A DNA stretch of 64,000 nucleotides from Sisyra terminalis. Its lineage: Eukaryota; Arthropoda; Insecta; Neuroptera; Sisyridae. Made by a program: the position numbers and the translations under genes. The stretch spans positions 63,813,701 to 63,877,700 of the forward strand of contig OY292275.1 in NCBI GenBank assembly GCA_958496175.1. Direction: 5' to 3'. Shown in pieces: positions 26,507 to 37,375 of this stretch; positions within the stretch are counted from its first letter, which is position 1; each line of letters starts with the position of its first letter. The notes under the pieces are model-generated. The model searched no databases. It was not told the DNA's origin and worked only from the letters and a program-made list of their open reading frames with translations.

Positions 26507-26553
26507 TGCCCAGATACGTATTTCGATTGCCAAGCAATCTTCCTCAGTGGTCA
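26507..26553 (-). ncRNA. Hammerhead ribozyme-like motif (family B), minus copy
   Basis: Minus strand: stem I 5' strand ACCA; CTGAGGA; extra A; stem II GATTGC-TTG-GCAATC (6 bp, 3-nt loop); GAA; stem III ATA-CG-TAT (3 bp); cleavage nucleotide C17; then TGG. Stem I pairs CCA/TGG, has one mismatch, then two more pairs. Every invariant core base is intact. The inverted partner is at 26627-26673. Confidence 0.75.
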
Positions 26554-26626
26554 GCAAGTAGTTTGGAGATCACTCCGTAACTGCTTTGTGATGATTCATG
26601 TGAAAAGAGTGATCCAAACTACTTGA

Positions 26627-26673
26627 TGACCACTGAGGAAGATTGCTTGGCAATCGAAATACGTATCTGGGCA
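26627..26673 (+). ncRNA. Hammerhead ribozyme-like motif (family B), plus copy
   Basis: C3-A9 is CTGAGGA at 26633-26639, followed by an extra A. Stem II is 26641-26646 with 26650-26655. G12-A14 is 26656-26658. Stem III ATA/TAT (26659-26661 with 26664-26666) encloses CG. C17 is 26667. Stem I pairs 26630-26632 with 26668-26670, then after a mismatch 26627-26628 with 26672-26673. All three helices and all core bases are present, making this one of the best hammerhead candidates in the window. Confidence 0.78.
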
Positions 26674-27360
26674 ATACGTCACGAATATTTTTGTTTGAAC
26701 TTGTGTTCAAATTTATATTTTTGGTATGATTTTTATATATTATTATATCAGATTGTACTACATAAATTGAACCGCAATATATTCTATATATTGTATACAC
26801 AGTTATCCTGGATAAATTGAATTTCACGACTATAGCGAATTCGAAACTTATATCACTTGTTTTAATTGTCAAAAAATTATTGTTTTTTGTTTAATTTTCA
26901 GTTCAAGCCATAAAATTAACACAAATAATCACTGGCGCTCTTATGATAAAAATTTTTATCTTCTCTCCCAATGATTTTATAGTTACAAATAGTAAAAATG
27001 GGCAAAAAGTTGAGAATATCAGGCACACGTTAAATATTGAATAACTTTTAATGGAGTGATTTAATCGAAAATTCATAAGAGCCCTTTTTTGTAGAGCCTT
27101 AAATTTTACGTCGGAATAGTTTGACCTTAAATCTTTTGATTCATTTGTTTCTGAGAAAAAAAAATTAAATGGTAAAAAATCAAATAATCCTATGTTATAT
27201 AAATAGTAAAAGTAACATGATTCCGGCACGGTTTAATCAAGAAATTAAGAGCTTAGTTGTATTGGATAATTTTTTTTATATCTTAAACTAAAAATTCAGG
27301 GGGGGGGCGATCGCTGTAGAAAAATCAATTTGGAAAATAACGGACACCCTAATGTTGCAA

Positions 27361-30209
27361 GTTGTTGATCTTTTATCGATACATAGCGAGGACAGCCTGT
27401 ATACAAATGAGAAACGAATTAAAGCACACAATTGTAGTAAAAAATTGGAATAAATTTATCCATTTTTTATGAAAAAAGAAAATGTTTTTTTCTTCGACAA
27501 CTTGATAGAAACGGTGGCTTTTTTAAAGACTCTATAGAGAGAGCTTTTTTTTATATTTCTTTATCGCTTAGGAGCTTTTCTCTACCTTCAAGTAATCGCA
27601 CAAGAAAAGAAAAATCTAACGAAAAAACTTGTAAATAATTCTGCTTTTATAGAGGCACAACAACAACAACGAGAAAAAAAATATTTTGCGATTATTGTAA
27701 ACCAAACTTTGAATGCATGCCAGACATATTTTATAAATCCACTCTCACAAAACCACCCCCCGTCCCACCCCATTTCCATTCAATTCCTCTTTGCTCCTCG
27801 CAAAATAAAAATCCAAATTGTCTCCTCCATTCTTATCTGGCATTAACGTCTCGCGCATTTGTGCCCCTCAATGTGCACCCATAAAAGTGCACTTGGCATC
27901 TAAAACAACTGAAATTTATTTTTGACGTTGGAAAGATTTTTCTTCAGAGAAATCAAATAAATTTCCACGCGATTTAACCACTCTACTTAAGGCTCTCCAA
28001 AGACTAATAGAATCTTTCGTAACTCGTACACAAACGGAGATTTAATATTATGTGTCATCATATTCCTAGTTATTACCTATCCCGGTTTAGACCGCAAATG
28101 CAAAGAATTCCCATGGCCATTACGGTAATAAACATACCTGCACGTGGAATTATTCAAAATGGTGGGTGATAAACGTTCATATAACAAAGACAGTTGTATA
28201 AAAGGTTATCAAGTCATCCATGAATATTTTTATTGGGATGTTCAAATGTTTTATCATAGCATTCTAGATTTGAGTTTTTTACGTTTCTCTTTGCGTAAAC
28301 AGAAAACCTTGGCCCACTTGATTTAAAAATATTGAAATATTTACCTGTTTTTTTTATTGTTGACCATTAAAATGTGTTTTATGGCGGCGCATATATTTCG
28401 AGGTTAGGTTATTTTCGATTGGCGCCATCTTGGGACGATGGACGGCCATTATATGTGATGATATTTAAATGCATATTTTATGGATATCGCAACAAATCTA
28501 TTAACGATCTCGATTTGTAAGTTTTGATTTATGACCTTTTTTTTCCGAATTGTGATGATTTATTTATTTTCATAGCCAATTTTTTTTTTGACTTAATTAA
28601 GTGTAAGACGAAAAGTTTATTTGGAATTTCGTGATAATTTAATTCAAATATTTATAAGTGTAACGAAATATGACGAGAAAATTGTTCCCAAGTATTTTAT
28701 TATGACACGTGGGAATTTATGCGGCACTTTCAACTATTGAAACGACAAGTCAAATGGTTGGATTCTAGAACGAGTGGAACAAAGATGGCAATTTGAGGGG
28801 TAAATATGAGGGGGAGGGGGCAGGGGGATTAACTCAAATATATTTGATTTAATTAATCTGAACGTGGCAGTGAATGTTTCCTGCCAAAAACAAAAACAAG
28901 TTGGCAAGTCTCTGTTTTGTGTTTAATTGATATTTGCTTGATTCAAAAGGCAAGCGCGGGGCAGGGGGGTGAGGGTGGAGTGGAAAATTGTGGGTGGACA
29001 TTTGAGGGGAAAATGTGACGAGGTTGGATTCGCATATCGAATTGCGAAACGCGGGATTTTAGATTAATAAATATTTGAAATTATTTATCGTGTGGAGAAA
29101 TCGGGAAGATAAAGCTTTTAATGCGTGAATTGTTTACCTTGAAAATTTTCATTCAACAAGCCCGGCAATGTGCTTGATTCAATTAAGATTAACAGCCAAA
29201 CACTATTTTCAGCAGATATTACGATAAGTCGTGAATTTTTCATTAAAAAAGCGACTATGGAATATTTAAATATTTCCGCCCTTCGATAAAAAAGCTGGCT
29301 GTGATCTTATTTTTTTTGTAATAAGCATGTATTCCTGTTCGATAATATTCCCATATGTGTTTTGTTGTTCTGGGTTAATTCTTGCTAGTTGGCTTTAATC
29401 GTGAAAAGTTTTTCTATTAAAAATGACGTATTATTGGGTAATTCAAATCGACTTATGTTATTAATTTTGAATAAATTATGATATTTCATGCAAATGTCAT
29501 TGCCATTTGTGCAGAATAAATGACCTACTGAATTTACTACCAAACTTAGTGATTATCGAGGAATAATATAGAATAACTCAATATAAGAACCATTGGAACA
29601 TTATCGTATAAGAATAAAACTCATAACAAAATTTCTGATGGTTCAAAACTTTGAAAAATAAAGTCCATCAAGTTAGCATTACACTTTTGGAATTTGGAAA
29701 AAATAACTATGAAATATTTTGATGTTTTTATTGTTCAAGAGCTCAAAAAACATTCATAACCATTTTATTTTTGCGGAAAAAGCCATTTGAAGAAAAAGCT
29801 CGATTTGGGTCATTTTACAAATAAGGAATTTTCCAAAACTTTTTTTTCATCATTAGTTGGTGTTTTTGTGGCTCGAGACTTCTGAAAAAAACAATCATCA
29901 ATTATAAGTTTCAAAGCTTTTTTGTTAGAGAAATGTATAGTTGGAGCTTTTTCTTTAAAAAGCGTTTCTCGGAAATGTATACCAACGATAAAAGTGTTTT
30001 TTTGTAAAATTTTTGAGCACCAAAAGAACATCACTTAATTGGGTAGTAAAATTTTTAATTGAAAAATGCCAATACGTACAGAGCTTTTTCTTAAAATACC
30101 TTTTTCCGGGGGAATATGGTGATTTTTTTTCGAAACTCTTGGACTATAAAATAACTTCAATTAATGACCCAAAAAATTCACAATTTTCTATATATATATA
30201 TATATATAT
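27361..30209. other. Non-coding stretch, nothing recognised
   Basis: Intron-like DNA with short G-rich patches (28800-28830, 28955-28985). The part around 29330-29600 resembles the 1.2-kb tandem repeat at the start of the window. The part around 29640-29740 resembles the arms of the 31247 palindrome. No exon was seen. Confidence 0.4.
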
Positions 30210-31154
30210 AAGACTAATTAAAAAACAATTATGATTTTTTTTCTTAATTATATCGAATATCGCAAATTTCGATTTTCATTTAAATAACATGGGAAAAATG
30301 TTCTCTTGCACTTAAGAATTTTATAGCTCACGTTGGTGACAATATTACGGAATGACCAACCAACGTATATTCTTGTAGAAAATTGAACGATCTACAAAAA
30401 AAATCTCGTACAAATTTTTGATATATTTATTCCTTCAAAAGTTATTCGAGGTCAAAGTTGAACTCAAGAGAAATTTTAATATTTTTTCAATTTTTTGACG
30501 CAACCATCAATTTTATGAGAAAATTTTATAGGACTTTTTTTGCGGAGTACTTTTTTTTCTATAACTTATCTCTATAAAAGTTTTTGATATTTTTCACAGG
30601 TCTTAAGTTATTTAATTAAAATAAAAAAAATAATTTTTATGTTAAAAATATAATAATTCAGGGAATTTTCAGTTTAATGCAAATAACTTAGGACCTGTGA
30701 AAAATATCAAAAACTTTTACAGAGATAAGTTATAGAACAAAAAGTGCTCTATAAAAAATGTCCCACAAAATTTTCTCATTAAATTAATGGTTGCGCCAAA
30801 AAATTGAAAAAATATTAAAATTCCCTTTAGTTCAACTTTGACCTCGAATAACTTTTGAAGGAATAAATATATTAAAAACTTGTAAGAGATCTTTTTTGTA
30901 GATCGTTCAATTTTCTACAAGAATATACCTTGGTCATTCCGAAATATTGTCACCAACGTGAGCTATAAGATTCCAAAGTGCAAGAGAATATTGTTCCCAT
31001 ATTATTTAAATGGAAAATCGAAATTTGCAATGCGGCACCACTTATTATTAATATTAAGAGCTTAAACTCTCACAGGATTATTTTTTGTAATTACCAACAG
31101 TATTTTCGATATAATTAAAAAAAAAATAATTCAACATTTTTTTGAATCAGTCTA
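30210..31154. mobile_element. Fold-back MITE, family 1, complete copy
   Basis: Both arms and the centre are present. The left end is slightly altered (TAAGACTAATT) and the right end is GAATCAGTCTA. It is embedded between TA repeats, so a target duplication cannot be read. Non-coding. Confidence 0.82.
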
Positions 31155-31155
31155 C

Positions 31156-31156
<1 letters not shown>

Positions 31157-31242
<86 letters not shown>
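31157..31242. repeat. (AT)n microsatellite
   Basis: About 85 bp of alternating A and T with a single TTT interruption, directly after the right end of the fold-back element. A shorter TA run (30190-30210) abuts its left end. Confidence 0.95.
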
Positions 31243-31646
31243 GTTCAAGTTTTAAAACAATGATTTTGGGAAAAAGTTTAATTTTTTATTCTCCTTCAAG
31301 TTGGCACTAAATTTTTGGAACTTGAAAAAAATAGCTATGAATGTAAATATTTTGGAATTTTTTGCAACTTAAGAGTTTTGGAAAAAGAAATTGTTGCTTG
31401 CAATTTTTCCAAGAAAACTCTTTGATGTGCTAAATTGACGTTATATATATATAGAAAATATATATAGAAAAGAAGCAGAAGAAGGAAAATATGTAAGCAA
31501 CAATTTCTTTTTCCAGAACTCTTAAATGATAAAAAATACCATTTTCCATAAAAGATGATAAAATGCAGATCTCAGCTTTTATATTTTTTTAAATAAGAAG
31601 ACAATTCAGGTTATTTAAGATCTTTTAATATTTTTATTATTAAATT

Positions 31647-31683
31647 ATCTACGTTTCGTTACGTATTGTAACTTCTTCAGGCT
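31647..31683 (-). ncRNA. Hammerhead ribozyme-like motif (family A), minus copy
   Basis: CTGAAGA, extra A, stem II GTTAC-AATAC-GTAAC, GAA, A-CG-U one-pair stem III, A17. Stem I is weakened: position 1.2 is A opposite G, where the sister copy has a C-G pair. The core is intact. Confidence 0.6.
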
Positions 31684-31808
31684 TCTCTAACAAATTAAAA
31701 TAATTACAAAATATGTCAATCTTACATAAATTTTTTATTTAATATTTTTATTATACATAAATTTATGTATGTTCGACATATTTTGTAATTATTTTTATTT
31801 GTTAGAGA

Positions 31809-31845
31809 AGCCTGAAGAAGTTACAATACGTAACGAAACGTAGCT
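31809..31845 (+). ncRNA. Hammerhead ribozyme-like motif (family A), plus copy
   Basis: CTGAAGA at 31812-31818, extra A, stem II 31820-31824 with 31830-31834, GAA 31835-31837, one-pair stem III A31838-U31841 around CG, candidate cleavage base A31842. Stem I AGC/GCT has 3 bp. The core is complete. The very short stem III resembles small hammerhead variants described from Penelope-like elements, which are thought to act as dimers. Confidence 0.68.
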
Positions 31846-32055
31846 AATTGAATAATGAAAATATTAAATAAAAAATTAGAAAACAAAAATTTCTTAAATA
31901 ATCTGAATTGTTTTCTTATTTAAAAAAAAAAAAGATAAAAAATTCCAAAATATTTTATAGCTATTTTTTTCAAGTTCCAAAAATTTAGTGCCAACTTGAT
32001 GGAGAATAAAAAATTAAACTTTCTTCAAAAATCATTGTTTAAAAACTCGAATTGG

Positions 32056-33138
32056 AAACTCTTTATCCAACTATAAAGATTTTTTAACTTTTTAAAGTTT
32101 AGATCTATTCACTGGTTGCAAATTATTATTTTTCCACAAAAGCTTTCCTGGTCATTAAGCTTGATTAGAGTATTAAGTTCATCGACTTGAGTTCCGCAAA
32201 TGAAACTACAAGTTCCTATGTCTCAACTTCAATTAATTCATACGTGTGTACCATACTTGATTCCACTCTCTAAAATTACAAACTTGAACAATTTCCTGAA
32301 TTTATCATGAAAATTGCTGGCAACTAACTTTCCGCGCTGAAATATTCCCACTGTGAAAGCTCTGTTTATATTTAAACTTACATACGTCTCACTTTCGTAT
32401 TTATACAACTACTAGTCGAGCAAATAAAACCGCATAGTGACTTGACTTAAGTGTTCATGCATTCTTTCCCGTTTCCCGTTTTCCGTCCCACCCTTGGTTG
32501 GAGGGGGGCGGGGCGGATCTCGTAAATATTAAATCAATTAAGATTTGTCTGGTGTGATAAAGAAGAACAGTGCAATGCATCTACACACATTATTCCATAA
32601 ATTATTTCCTCGCAGAGCTTTCGAGGTGTAAAGTTCTTACAGATCCAAGGAAACTGGTTTGGAATATTCACCGGAAATGTGTTGCCTCACTTTTGGTTTG
32701 TGTTCGCCGAAAAGTTTTCCAATTAAACTTGACGTTGCTAAGAGGAAAACATTTAACATTGATTTGAGCTTTATGTCGAAAGATTTTTTTAGAGGGAAAA
32801 TCGATTAAAGCGGGCGGAAACACACAAGTCAATTTTCCACCCTCCGAAATTTCGTTGTAAACAAACAAGCCGATGTGTACAGTGTTTATTATTATGACAT
32901 CACATATGATATATTGGACAATTAATGTCATTTCCGAGGTCCAAGATATCACACAAATTAAATAGCGTACACTTTAATTAAACACAATGGCCTCAAAATA
33001 TTTGTCTTGTTTAATGGCTTCGTCTTCTTCTTCTTGTCCCCTTTCACAAAACTTTCATAAAAAGCTTTTCTTCTAAAAAAAATTTTTTTTTTGTTGCAGG
33101 TGGGAAAAAAAAAATGTTTGAAATTTTCCTTAACTTAG
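32056..33138. other. Intron DNA upstream of first visible channel exon
   Basis: No coding sequence recognised. The last bases form the acceptor of the next exon (…TTAACTTAG). A better-looking TTGTTGCAG acceptor at about 33100 is followed by stops in the needed frame, so it was not chosen. Confidence 0.45.
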
Positions 33139-33259
33139 GTGGTATACGTGGTTCGAACGAGTTTCCATGATGGTAATTTTGCTGAATTGCGTAACATTGG
33201 GGATGTACCAGCCGTGTATGGACGACGAATGCGTTACAAATCGATGCAAAATTCTTCAA
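33139..33259 (+). CDS. Ca-alpha1T: T-type calcium channel alpha-1, exon with domain I S1
   Basis: Encodes 40 residues after completing a split codon. [20 protein letters not shown] is the S1 helix, followed by the S1-S2 loop with three cysteines ([17 protein letters not shown]). This is the diagnostic T-type S1; L- and N-type channels read differently here. The acceptor AG is at 33137-33138 and the donor GTAAGT at 33260, with phase 0 at the 3' end. T-type channels are low-voltage-activated Ca2+ channels of the plasma membrane, driving pacemaking and burst firing. The residue before WFE is Thr, where most homologues have Pro. The preceding N-terminal exon is not in the window, so the 5' boundary rests on the only usable AG. 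Confidence 0.92.
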
Positions 33260-33776
33260 GTAAGTTTGAGCTTTTTGTCATTTAATTTTCATGTTACTTA
33301 CTTTTAAAGACAAGAATTTTTATTCTTTGGATTCGCGCGCATTTCCCTGCTATTTGTCTAATGGAATTTTCCCCCGTTTTTCTTTACTACAGCAATTTTC
33401 ATTATCGTAATCCACACACTCGCGTGTTGTCATCACGTTGGCTGGGAAGTGAGGGGATGAATTTAAAAAGTAAAAAAAAAAGGTGCTACAAGATATTCAA
33501 TGTTGTAACGAGGAAAATCTCGCATTTCTTACAAATTTACATATATTGAAATAATAATGATAAATAAAAGATAAATAAAATTCTTATGAATAATTCAGAG
33601 AATTTTGCGTTCAAGTTTCACACTGATATTTTTTTTTCGTATGCAATTATTGTAACAGAAAATAACTACGGAATCATTAAAAAAACTCCTTTAAATATTT
33701 ATATTTCCCTAAATAAGAAAACAATTCAGGTTTTTTAAGATCGTTTTTTTTTATTTAATATTTTTACAATTTAATT

Positions 33777-33813
33777 AGTTACGTTTCGTTACGTATTGTA
33801 ACTTCATCAGGCT
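33777..33813 (-). ncRNA. Hammerhead ribozyme-like motif (family A), minus copy
   Basis: CTGATGA (the classical core), extra A, stem II GTTAC-AATAC-GTAAC, GAA, A-CG-U, A17. Stem I position 1.1 is A opposite C and so unpaired; the next two pairs hold. Core intact, stem I weakened. Confidence 0.6.
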
Positions 33814-33874
33814 TCTTGATTCACAAAAATAAAAAATTTTCCCATTGAAAATATTTTATTTTTGTGAATCAAGA

Positions 33875-33911
33875 AACTTGATGAAGTTACAATACATAAC
33901 GAAACGTAGCT
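33875..33911 (+). ncRNA. Decayed hammerhead-like motif (family A), plus copy
   Basis: The invariant C3 is changed to T (TTGATGA), stem I has a mismatch, and stem II is reduced to GTTA/TAAC. It is probably inactive. It is the partner of the better-kept motif at 33777-33813. Confidence 0.5.
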
Positions 33912-34149
33912 AATTGAATAGCAAGAATATTAAATAAAAAAACCGATCTTAAACAACCTCAATTTTTTTACAGAAACACTTAAATTTTTATCCCTTATTA
34001 AATCGAGTTCTTGTTTTATAGTTTTTCACCCCTTCACACCCCATTTGTAAAGAGTTTAAAGAGGTAAGCCTCAGAAAAAGCAAAAACCTCTTCCGATAGA
34101 CTTTAATTCCGAAAAATTTTGCCATTTTATTTCCAAAACACAAAAAATT

Positions 34150-35465
34150 TCTTGAAATGGACTTACACCATTTTCAAAATAAACGAGTCATATATTACTA
34201 GAAAACAGGTGGATATTTGCATGACAGTTAGACACAGAAATTATCGTTATTTACCTTATAGTATCCTTCACCATGCTGTCATAATTTGTCATCAATACTG
34301 TTTATGAAAAAATTTTATAGAAAACTTCTAAAGAATTCTCAAAAATTATGTGTCAACCGAAAATTGGTAGAAAATTGAGGTGATGTCATCCCTTATAGAT
34401 CCTCCCTTACTAAATAATCATTTGTCAGGGCATGGCCATTTAAAAGTCTTAGAATTCTTAGAATTGTGTCTAAAGTGGCACTTTTACACGAAATAATGGA
34501 ACTTAAAATAAATAATAAGAAAAACCAACAGGAAAACAAATATAGTTGATGGATAATTTGCACTTGATTGGAATCATATGTGCCGTTTATTTTGAAAGTG
34601 AGTTAAGTCCATTTCAAGAACAATCCCTATAGCGTTATCATTTTTAACCATAGGAACATGTGATACTAAGGAGGAGGGAATAATTGTAATTTGTCAAAAC
34701 TTAGCAGTTAAATAATTAACATACTTTGTTCTAGTTACAAGAAGAAGAATCACCATATAAATGGACTTATACCCTTTTCAAAATAAACGAGTCATATATT
34801 ACTAGAAAACAGGTGGATATTTGCATGATGTTGGCAAAGTTTGACACAGAAATTATCGTTATTTACATTCTAGTATCCCTCGCCATGCTGGCATATATTG
34901 TCATCAATACTATTTGTAAAAGATTTTCATAGAAAACTACTAAATTCTTCTCAGAAATTATATATCAACTGAAAATTTGTAGAAAATTGAGGTGATGTCA
35001 TCCCTTATTAGATCTCTTCCCTTACTAAGTAATCATTTGTCAGGGGATGACCATTAAAAAAATCTTAGAATTCAGCAAATTCATTTGGTAGAGGATTTTC
35101 ACTGGTAAATTTGCAGTAATTTCCTGGTGAATTTCGTGGATAAAGTGGGCACTTTTACCCGAAATAATGGAACTTAAAATAAATAATACGGAAAAAACGA
35201 GTGGGAAAGTTGATGGGAAAATATGCACTTGATTGGAATTATATTTCGTAAGAAAACAGGTGGATATTTGCATGATATTGACAAGGATATCCACAGAAAA
35301 GAGCAATATTTACCTTCTAGTATCCCTCACCATGCTGCCATATTTAGTCATCAATACTGTTTATGAAAAAAATTTATAGAAAACTACTAAATAATTTTAA
35401 AAAATTATGTGCCAACCGAAAATTGGTAGAAAATTGAGATGACATCATCCCTTATTAGGTAATAA
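34150..35465 (-). repeat. Rearranged repeat complex, block A
   Basis: Built from recurring modules: a phrase ending in the 20-mer TTCAAAATAAACGAGTCATA, a module with AAACAGGTGGATATTTGCAT, one with CACCATGCTG, one with GATGTCATCCCTTA, and one with TGGAACTTAAAATAAATAA. The modules repeat at about 34150, 34760 and 35230 and recur in the opposite orientation in block C. A related subunit with ATCAATAAGGTGAAGGA follows at 35520-35720. It is not a known element to me. Non-coding. Confidence 0.75.
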
Positions 35466-35720
35466 ATCTAAGGAAATCACTTTTAAAAAAGAAATTGCAT
35501 CCTTAAAAGTTATAATGAAGGAATTTAAGACAAATGTCACTAAAATCTAGTAACTTTTGGAACAGACCTTGAAATTTTCTCAGCTTTCATTTTGATAATA
35601 CCTATTTTATTTCTATAAAGCACCGTTCAAAAGTTATAATGAAAAAAAAAATTTTTTTGTCCTTTGAAAAATCAATAAGGTGAAGGAAATGACCTTATCT
35701 ATCAATAGATAATATAATTG

Positions 35721-36334
35721 GTTTTTAATCTCACTTATTTTTACTTCCACAAGTGTACTACAAATATAAATTGTACCAAACTTTTCAAGATAAATATTTT
35801 TCAAGCAAAAATGCTTCGAGTTTATCGTTAAGTTTTTGCGAATGTCTCACAGTCATCGTTAATTAACGAAACCACGCTGAAATTATATCATCTTGAAAAA
35901 AGTGAAGCTTTCGCGAAATATTCGCGAGAAATTGAAACGAAATAAATGAAATTAAATTGTGTGTATTTTGTGAAACGTTTGCGCTATGTTTGCAATAATT
36001 AATTAATATTTCTTTTTGACAGACAATGTCAAATTAAATTGAAATTTCAAACAACATTCGTTCGGTTTTGTATACTTATTTTGATTCGTTTAATTTCCAC
36101 TTTTTCCAAACTTACTGAACTCTAAAATTTCGTTAATAATTTAGTCTGCTCATTGTCATTGTATTTATTTTATCACGTTGAACGTTTTATTTGGGATAAC
36201 TAAACTTTTCGGGGTATAACTTTGTAAAATAGAATATTTGAATTTTTGTTCATCAATTAGGTTTGAGTCTTTGCTAAAAGTATTTAATTAAGATAGTAAA
36301 CTATGAAATTGAACTATTTTAAGGGAAATGTAAA
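35721..36334. other. Non-coding intron DNA
   Basis: AT-rich stretch between repeat block A and the Helitron fragment. Nothing was recognised. Confidence 0.4.
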
Positions 36335-36975
36335 TCTATACTAATATATAAAATTCTAACGTCTGTCTGTAAATTTCAATTTTGATTCACAATTTTAGGG
36401 TAAATATTTGTTTCTTATTCCAAATTAAACATTTTTAAAATTTTTGTCTGTCTGTCTGTTTGTGTGTTCCGATTTAACTAAAGAACGAAACAACCGAATT
36501 TAATGAAATTTGGTATTAAGATACAACTCAATTTCCCACAGACTAAAGGCTACTTATCATTCCATAAAAATAATTAGGGAAGGTATTCCCCAAGGATGAA
36601 AACAGAATTTTTTACACTAGACAGGTGAATTATATATCATTGGAAGGGTGATTTAAAGTAAGAAAATAATAAGTAAAAATATTTTTAGTTGAACTAATAA
36701 AAAGCACAGTAAATTCAATTTAAAGCTTAAAAAATTGCCTCTTTGAAATATAAATCTTTAGCGAACATTTTGATGCTCCTAATTATAAAGACGTGGATTC
36801 GAATATTGCAGTAAACTTTTATTTTTATTTTATTTTTTTAACAAAATTATTGTAAATAGACCCTTACGAGTTGCTCAATAAGGAAATATTAACGAAAAAA
36901 AGTAATACTAGTAGTAGTAATAATAATAATAATAATAAAAATTAAAGTAAATACGTTTTTAAAACCGTAAATATC
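36335..36975 (+). mobile_element. Helitron-related fragment
   Basis: Starts TCTATACTAATATATAAAAT after an A, with ACGTCTGTCTGT following. Internal parts match the 57.5-kb Helitron, through the ATA/ATG trinucleotide run and AAATACGTTTTTAAAACCGT, then stop. No CTAG terminus was found. Its 5' end resembles 23008 rather than the two full copies, so there are two 5' variants. Confidence 0.65.
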
Positions 36976-37375
36976 GAATAGCGAGAAATTTGGCAAACTG
37001 AAAGAAAATGGTTTAATTATATAGTTTGGGTTTAGTTTTATATTTTGGAGTTAAAGTCTATCGCGGGAGCTTTTACTCTTTCTGAGACTTACCCCCTTAA
37101 AAATGGAATAGTAAGGGGTGGAAATTTGTAAAGCAAGCCACAAAATAAAGGGCAAACAGTAGAGAATTATTCTCAAATTTATATTACAATATAAGTATGG
37201 ACGAATTTTTTGTCTTTGGGGTACCACTGGTTATTTACCAGTTAACAAGAAAATGTTTATGCTTTAATTCAAGTTTAAAATTGGTGTAAATCCCCGATTT
37301 TTTGATTCCTCAAAATCTACCTGAAACAGTTAACGAAAATTTTAGGTAATTCAATGTTTTCAACCACGAATTGTG

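Larger units (their letters stand above)
26370..26808. mobile_element. Palindromic hammerhead element (family B), copy 1
   Basis: Arms begin GTGTATACAATATATAGAAT and run inward through two inverted hammerhead-like motifs to a centre near 26580. It sits in the middle of the large fold-back element. Flanking 8-mers AGTTATAC / AGTTATCC are similar, but related sequence at 20508 continues past this border, so the true ends are uncertain. It is probably a non-autonomous Penelope-related element. Confidence 0.7.
25145..27351. mobile_element. Large fold-back element (family 3) with nested insertions
   Basis: Long inverted repeats start TAGGGTGTTCGTTATTTCCC on the left and close with the complementary GACACCCTA on the right. 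Both sides are flanked by ATGTTGCAA (25136-25144 and 27352-27360), an 8-9 bp target duplication of hAT type. The arms are about 400 bp once the insertion is removed. The left arm is split by a TTAA-type MITE (25261-25945), and the centre holds a hammerhead-bearing palindrome (about 26370-26808). Subterminal phrases AAGCTCTTAAT and CTCTACAAAAAAG are shared with families 1 and 2. No transposase frame was seen. Confidence 0.85.
31247..32055. mobile_element. Palindromic hammerhead element (family A)
   Basis: Nested inverted repeat: outer arms (for example AAGTTGGCACTAAATTTTTG near 31299 and its complement near 31980), an inner arm with AATAAGAAGACAATTCAGG, then two inverted hammerhead-like motifs around a centre near 31745. 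The same flanking phrases recur beside the motifs at 33713, 54679, 63330 and, decayed, 5485. No coding capacity. Confidence 0.72.
33710..33980. mobile_element. Palindromic hammerhead element (family A), short copy
   Basis: Inverted repeat centred near 33843. Outer phrase AATAAGAAAACAATTCAGG, then TTTAATATTTTTACAATT, then a hammerhead-like motif, then CTTGATTCACAAAAATAAAA, and the complement in reverse on the other side. About 270 bp with no coding. Confidence 0.72.

Noticed and set aside
26623..26872. Short frames on both strands in the hammerhead palindrome as coding
   Set aside because: They are mirror images produced by the inverted repeat and cross the ribozyme motif. Similar frames at 26360-26557 and 50126 arise the same way.
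31157..31242. Long AT run as a possible replication or promoter element
   Set aside because: A simple dinucleotide microsatellite next to a transposon end; nothing else supports function.
33101..33138. Alternative upstream acceptor TTGTTGCAG for the S1 exon
   Set aside because: In the frame needed for WFERVSMM it meets a stop. The frame that stays open does not lead into the channel sequence.
1..33138. N-terminal exon(s) of the calcium channel within the first 33 kb
   Set aside because: I searched by eye for the T-type N-terminal signature and for GC-rich segments with paired splice sites and found none, so these exons are probably upstream of the window.
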